Assembly: GCA_025934735.1 (NCBI GenBank)
Contig: JAICWP010000020.1
Location: 1 to 64,000, forward strand
From: Terriglobales bacterium
GTDB lineage: Bacteria > Acidobacteriota > Terriglobia > Terriglobales > Acidobacteriaceae
Length of the DNA stretch: 64,000 nucleotides
Reading direction: 5' to 3'
Shown here: positions 60,667 through 64,000 of the stretch, piece by piece
How the letters are laid out: every line of letters starts with the position of its first letter
How positions within the stretch are numbered: position 1 is the first letter of the stretch
Position numbers and translations under genes: made by a program
The notes under the pieces: model-generated
The model's database searches: none
Told to the model about the DNA's origin: nothing
What the model saw: the letters and a program-made list of their open reading frames with translations, nothing else

Positions 60667-60744
60667 ACTCTGCTGTGTGCGAACCCTTTCCCACCGTTCA
60701 GCACTAGGAGCGGTTGCAACTCAAATACCAAGCCCGGAGCCAAC

Positions 60745-62457
60745 GTGACGCAAGCCAGCAAAAAGGTCGTGATTATCAGCCTCGACGGAGCCACTTTCGA
60801 CATCCTTGAGCCCCTGATGCAGCAGGGCCGCATGCCACATTTGCGCCGCGTGCTGGAGTCTGGGCTCTCCGCCAGGCTGGCCTCCGTGCTGCCTCCGGTG
60901 ACGCCTCCGGCCTGGACTTCCTTCATGACCGGCAAGCACCCCAGCAAGCACGGCATTTTCGGGTTCATGCATTTCGATCCCAAGCAGTACAACTGGACCC
61001 CCAACAACTCGCGCTACGTCCAGAGCAAAACCATCTGGCAGATCCTCAGCGACAAAGGCAAGGAGGTCATCGTCCTCAACCTGCCCCAGACTTACCCTCC
61101 TTACCCGGTCAATGGCGTCATGGTTTCAGGATGGGATTCGGTCTCCTCCGAATTCACTTACCCTCCGGAACTGGGCAAGGAAATCCTGGAGACGATGCCT
61201 GATTATTACGACTCCAAGCTTTGGCTCTGCGAACTGATCCCGGCCAAGACCAAAAAGGAATTTGATGAATTTGTGGAGAAGCTGGAGACTGCCGCCCACC
61301 GCTCCACGGCCTTGGCGCTGCGCCTGCTCGATACCCGCTCCTGGGATGCCTTCATGATCCATTTCCATCAGACGGACTGGATCCAGCACAAGCTCTGGCC
61401 TGAGATCGAGCGCGCCTGCGATCCCAAGAACAACGATGCCCGCGCCGACCGCGTCCGCCAGGTCTATCAGTGTGTGGATGAGTGCCTGGGCACCATCGTC
61501 AAGCACACCGCCGCCTGCGAGCCCATGATCGTCATCCTCTCCGATCACGGCTTTAGCCGCCACCACGGTCACCTCTATCCCAACCATTATCTTAAGTCCT
61601 GGGGTTATTTGCACACTGCCGGCGAAAAGCCTCAGCCCAAGGACCCGCTCAAATCGGTCAAGGATTTGTTCCGCCAGTCGCGTCTTTCATCGGTGCGTTC
61701 TGCCTACCGGGCTGCTGCCAAAGCCAGGCAGGCCTTTGCCGGAGAAGAGGCCTCCAAGGAATACAAGGAATACAGTGAGAAATACGACTCGTGGATTGAC
61801 CTCACCCACGCCAATTCCCAGAAGCGCGGCCGGGCCATTGACTGGGCCCGCACCCGTGTGGTCGCCGTCGAAACTTATCACTGCGCTTGTTTATTCGTGA
61901 ATCAGGTGGGCAGGGGACCGCTGGGCTTTGTCCAGCCGGGCCCGGAGTACGATGCCATTGTCTCCGATTTGATTTCCCGCTTCAGCGAAGTCCGCGATCC
62001 CAGAACCGGCAAAAAGCTGGTTGCCCGCGCGGCTCGCGGTACCGAGATCTATCCCAACGCTGGCCCCAACGTGCTTCTGCCCGATATCATGCTGGTTCCG
62101 GTGGAGGGCTATAACTGTTCCGCGGACATCATAGATGCCATTCCGGAAGCGGATTCCGAAGGCGAAGGCATGCATCATCCCAGCGGCGTTCTGGTGATGG
62201 GTGGGAAGGGAATTCAGCCCCGCCGTAATGGCTTGCAGCCCACCCTGGTGGATGTGGCCCCTACCATTCTCCACGCCATGGGCTTGTCTGTGCCCACCGA
62301 CATGGATGGCAGGGTCCTGCAGGAAGTCTTCACTTCTCAACGCTCGGTTTCCTACGAAGACGTGGACAACTCTGTCGTCGCTTCGGAAATTCCGTACAGT
62401 GCCGAGGACGCCGCGGTCATCGAAGAGCGCTTGCGAGGCCTGGGCTATCTGGAATAG
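60745..62457 (+). CDS. Alkaline-phosphatase-superfamily (type I phosphodiesterase) protein
   Basis: The 570-residue protein shows KKVVIISLDGATFDILEPLM with the first metal Asp, PPVTPPAWTSFMTGKHPSKH with the nucleophile Thr/Ser region, IHFHQTDWIQHKLWP and VILSDHGFSRHHGHLYPNHY with the second Asp-His pair. This is the phosphodiesterase/nucleotide pyrophosphatase branch. The frame is open from 60553, but the GTG at 60745 with GGAG before it puts the start right at the first strand. There is no signal peptide, so it is probably cytoplasmic. In polysaccharide clusters such proteins may cleave or transfer phospho-substituents; the substrate here is unknown. It precedes the flippase gene by 97 bases. 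Confidence 0.85.
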   Translation: MTQASKKVVIISLDGATFDILEPLMQQGRMPHLRRVLESGLSARLASVLPPVTPPAWTSFMTGKHPSKHGIFGFMHFDPKQYNWTPNNSRYVQSKTIWQILSDKGKEVIVLNLPQTYPPYPVNGVMVSGWDSVSSEFTYPPELGKEILETMPDYYDSKLWLCELIPAKTKKEFDEFVEKLETAAHRSTALALRLLDTRSWDAFMIHFHQTDWIQHKLWPEIERACDPKNNDARADRVRQVYQCVDECLGTIVKHTAACEPMIVILSDHGFSRHHGHLYPNHYLKSWGYLHTAGEKPQPKDPLKSVKDLFRQSRLSSVRSAYRAAAKARQAFAGEEASKEYKEYSEKYDSWIDLTHANSQKRGRAIDWARTRVVAVETYHCACLFVNQVGRGPLGFVQPGPEYDAIVSDLISRFSEVRDPRTGKKLVARAARGTEIYPNAGPNVLLPDIMLVPVEGYNCSADIIDAIPEADSEGEGMHHPSGVLVMGGKGIQPRRNGLQPTLVDVAPTILHAMGLSVPTDMDGRVLQEVFTSQRSVSYEDVDNSVVASEIPYSAEDAAVIEERLRGLGYLE

Positions 62458-62554
62458 CTGCACTCCCCCTTTGTGCTGTTTGAATCTGTGGCCGGCACAC
62501 AACCGGAGGCGACCTTAACTCTAACCTGTACTCTTTGGACGTTCCGAACCTTGT

Positions 62555-64000
62555 ATGTGGGATGAACTAAAAAGGCTCTTCAAGCACACCACGATCTATG
62601 GCGTGGGTGGATTGCTCGGCAAGATGGCGGGATTCCTTTTGATCCCGTTCTATACCCACTACTTGTCCACCCGCGAGTACGGCACTCTGGAACTGCTCGA
62701 TCTTTCGCTGTCGCTCACCGGCCTGATTCTCAATGTCATCGTGGCTGCGCCCCTGGTGCGCTTCTTCTACGACCACGAGAACGAAGAAGAACGGCGCAAA
62801 GTGGTAAGCACGGCGCTGATTGCCGCCGCCGTCGGAGCTTTCGCCATCAGCGCCTGCGGGTTTATATTCGCCAGTCGCTTCTCCAGCCTGCTGCTGAAAA
62901 CCCCGCAGTTCGCGCTTTACATCCGCGTCATCTCCGGCTCTTTTTTCTTGATGTGCGTCAACAGCGTTGCCTGGAATTATTTGCGTGCCCGCGAGCGCTC
63001 CGCGCTCATTGTCTCCGTCAACCTGGCCTCGCTTGTGGTCACGCTCTCGCTGAATATTTATTTCATCGCCGGGCTCCACATGGGTGTCCTGGGCGTGCTG
63101 TGCAGTGGCCTCATCGGCCATGTCCTGAACACCAGCATTATCGGCACCCACACCCTGCGCTTTTCCGGGCTGCACTTCGATTTTTCTAAGATGGCAGCTA
63201 TGGCCAGGTTTGGCGCCCCCATGATCGTTTCCAGCCTGGCGGGCTTCCTGCTTAATTTTTCTGACCGCTTCTTCCTGCAGCATTACCGCACTATTTCCGA
63301 CGTCGGTGTGTACGCGCTGGGCTACAAGTTTGGCTTTATGCTGAACTTTCTTCTCATCCAGCCTTTCTTCATGATTTGGCCGCCGCGCCTCTATGCTCTG
63401 TCCAAGCGGGACGACGCTCGTGAAACCGTCTCCCGCGTCGGCACTTACTTCTGCTTGATTTTGACCACGGGGGTGCTCGCCCTTTCCGCCACCATTCATG
63501 ACGTAATCCGCGTAATCGCTGGTCCGGATTACCAGGCCGCGTACAGGATTGTGCCCCTGATCGCTTTGGCCTACTTGTGCCAGGGCATGACCTCTTATTT
63601 CCAGGTGCCGCTCTTTCTGACCAAGAAGACTCCCTACATCGCTCTCACCGGGGCCGTGGGCGGCGTGTTGAACGTCGTCCTCAACTGGACTCTGATCTCC
63701 CGCTTTGGAGCCATGGGAGCGGCTTGGGCCACGTTCCTTAGCTTTGCTTTTGTGGCTATCATGTCTTTCGTAGTATCGCAGCAGATCTATCGCGTGCCAT
63801 ACCAGGTTTTCCGGTTGTGCGCTCCCGTTGCCGGCGCCGCCATCGTCTACGTCCTGTCGGAGATGGTCAGCCTTTCGTCGCCATTCTTATCGGTGGCCCT
63901 GAAGGCTGCCTTTATTCCGGGTTTCCTGCTGGCTATGTACGTGTTGGGATTCTTCGACCAGCGCGAAGTGGATAAATTGCGTTCGCTGGGGCGCAGCTTG
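62555..64000 (+). CDS. Wzx-type polysaccharide flippase (3' end beyond window)
   Basis: The frame from the ATG at 62555 stays open to the last base: 482 codons, with no stop in the window. The protein begins MWDELKRLFKHTTIYGVGGL and has about twelve to fourteen membrane helices. MAGFLLIPFYTHYLSTREYG and the charged loop YDHENEEERRKVVSTALIAA are typical of the oligosaccharide flippase (MOP/polysaccharide synthase) family. It should move lipid-linked repeat units across the inner membrane. It is the missing flipping step for the operon at 16912-48239, which has no such gene. It runs with the phosphatase-superfamily gene from the sigma-54-like promoter at 60651. Confidence 0.9.
   Translation, partial: MWDELKRLFKHTTIYGVGGLLGKMAGFLLIPFYTHYLSTREYGTLELLDLSLSLTGLILNVIVAAPLVRFFYDHENEEERRKVVSTALIAAAVGAFAISACGFIFASRFSSLLLKTPQFALYIRVISGSFFLMCVNSVAWNYLRARERSALIVSVNLASLVVTLSLNIYFIAGLHMGVLGVLCSGLIGHVLNTSIIGTHTLRFSGLHFDFSKMAAMARFGAPMIVSSLAGFLLNFSDRFFLQHYRTISDVGVYALGYKFGFMLNFLLIQPFFMIWPPRLYALSKRDDARETVSRVGTYFCLILTTGVLALSATIHDVIRVIAGPDYQAAYRIVPLIALAYLCQGMTSYFQVPLFLTKKTPYIALTGAVGGVLNVVLNWTLISRFGAMGAAWATFLSFAFVAIMSFVVSQQIYRVPYQVFRLCAPVAGAAIVYVLSEMVSLSSPFLSVALKAAFIPGFLLAMYVLGFFDQREVDKLRSLGRSL

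Noticed and set aside
62567-63499. Open frame of 310 codons on the minus strand at the right end
   Set aside because: It is antisense to the flippase, which is open to the window end. The predicted product is extremely charged and low in hydrophobics, typical of a reverse-strand shadow of a membrane protein.

Overview
The window looks like a chromosomal segment of an acidobacterium, probably class Terriglobia. This is inferred from moderately high GC, the style of the secreted Ig-like and beta-helix proteins, and the C-terminal 'ACG' cassettes; there is no rRNA to confirm it. Almost the whole window is devoted to making, exporting and modifying an extracellular polysaccharide. The biosynthetic genes match the exosortase-A (XrtA/EpsH, PEP-CTERM) type of EPS cluster, yet I see no exosortase and no PEP-CTERM protein here.

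Layout. 1-4218 (minus): start of glmS, a nucleotide-sugar dehydrogenase, a sulfotransferase-like protein, a pseudo-receiver protein and a TSUP transporter. 4482-10674: two paralogous secreted right-handed beta-helix proteins, a tRNA gene with an abnormal 10-nt anticodon loop, a BIG2 lipoprotein and a small membrane protein. 11056-16304: a stp1-type glycosyltransferase, a GDP-mannose-dehydrogenase-like enzyme, a secreted kelch-like protein and an XrtA-type polysaccharide deacetylase. 16912-48239: one long run of 23 plus-strand genes, mostly tightly spaced or overlapping. It holds AMIN-export protein, outer-membrane barrel, initiating phosphoglycosyltransferase, PrsT-like TPR lipoprotein, chain-length protein, tyrosine kinase, small HTH protein, FemAB, O-ligase, three glycosyltransferases, three asparagine-synthase-like amidotransferases, a BcsL-deacetylase fusion, a methyltransferase, two ATP-grasp enzymes, a secreted propeller, a CapK-like adenylating enzyme, a tyrosine phosphatase and another deacetylase. 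48243-59213: a methyltransferase (minus), two giant paralogous RIFT-barrel (PcRGLX-like) secreted proteins and a kelch/Ig protein. 59336-64000: a family 2 glycosyltransferase (minus), an alkaline-phosphatase-superfamily protein and a Wzx-type flippase cut by the window end.

How the genes work together. The dehydrogenases and GlmS supply uronic and amino sugars. The phosphoglycosyltransferase starts a lipid-linked unit, glycosyltransferases extend it, and amidotransferases, ATP-grasp enzymes, acyltransferases and deacetylases decorate it. The flippase, chain-length/kinase pair, O-ligase, AMIN-export protein and barrel would polymerise and export it. Secreted beta-helix and RIFT-barrel proteins may bind or cut it.

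The most interesting signals are: (1) a repeated 16-bp near-palindrome, GTG(A/C)AAA-NN-TTTTCAC, in at least five intergenic regions, usually 80-175 bp upstream of a sigma-54-like -24/-12 element, which suggests one enhancer-binding protein controls the scattered operons; (2) the odd tRNA placed directly behind one of the best sigma-54-like elements; (3) Ig-like domains split by an inserted membrane segment with a perfect lipobox, shown by comparison with an intact tandem copy in the same protein. All motif and family calls are by eye; no searches were run.
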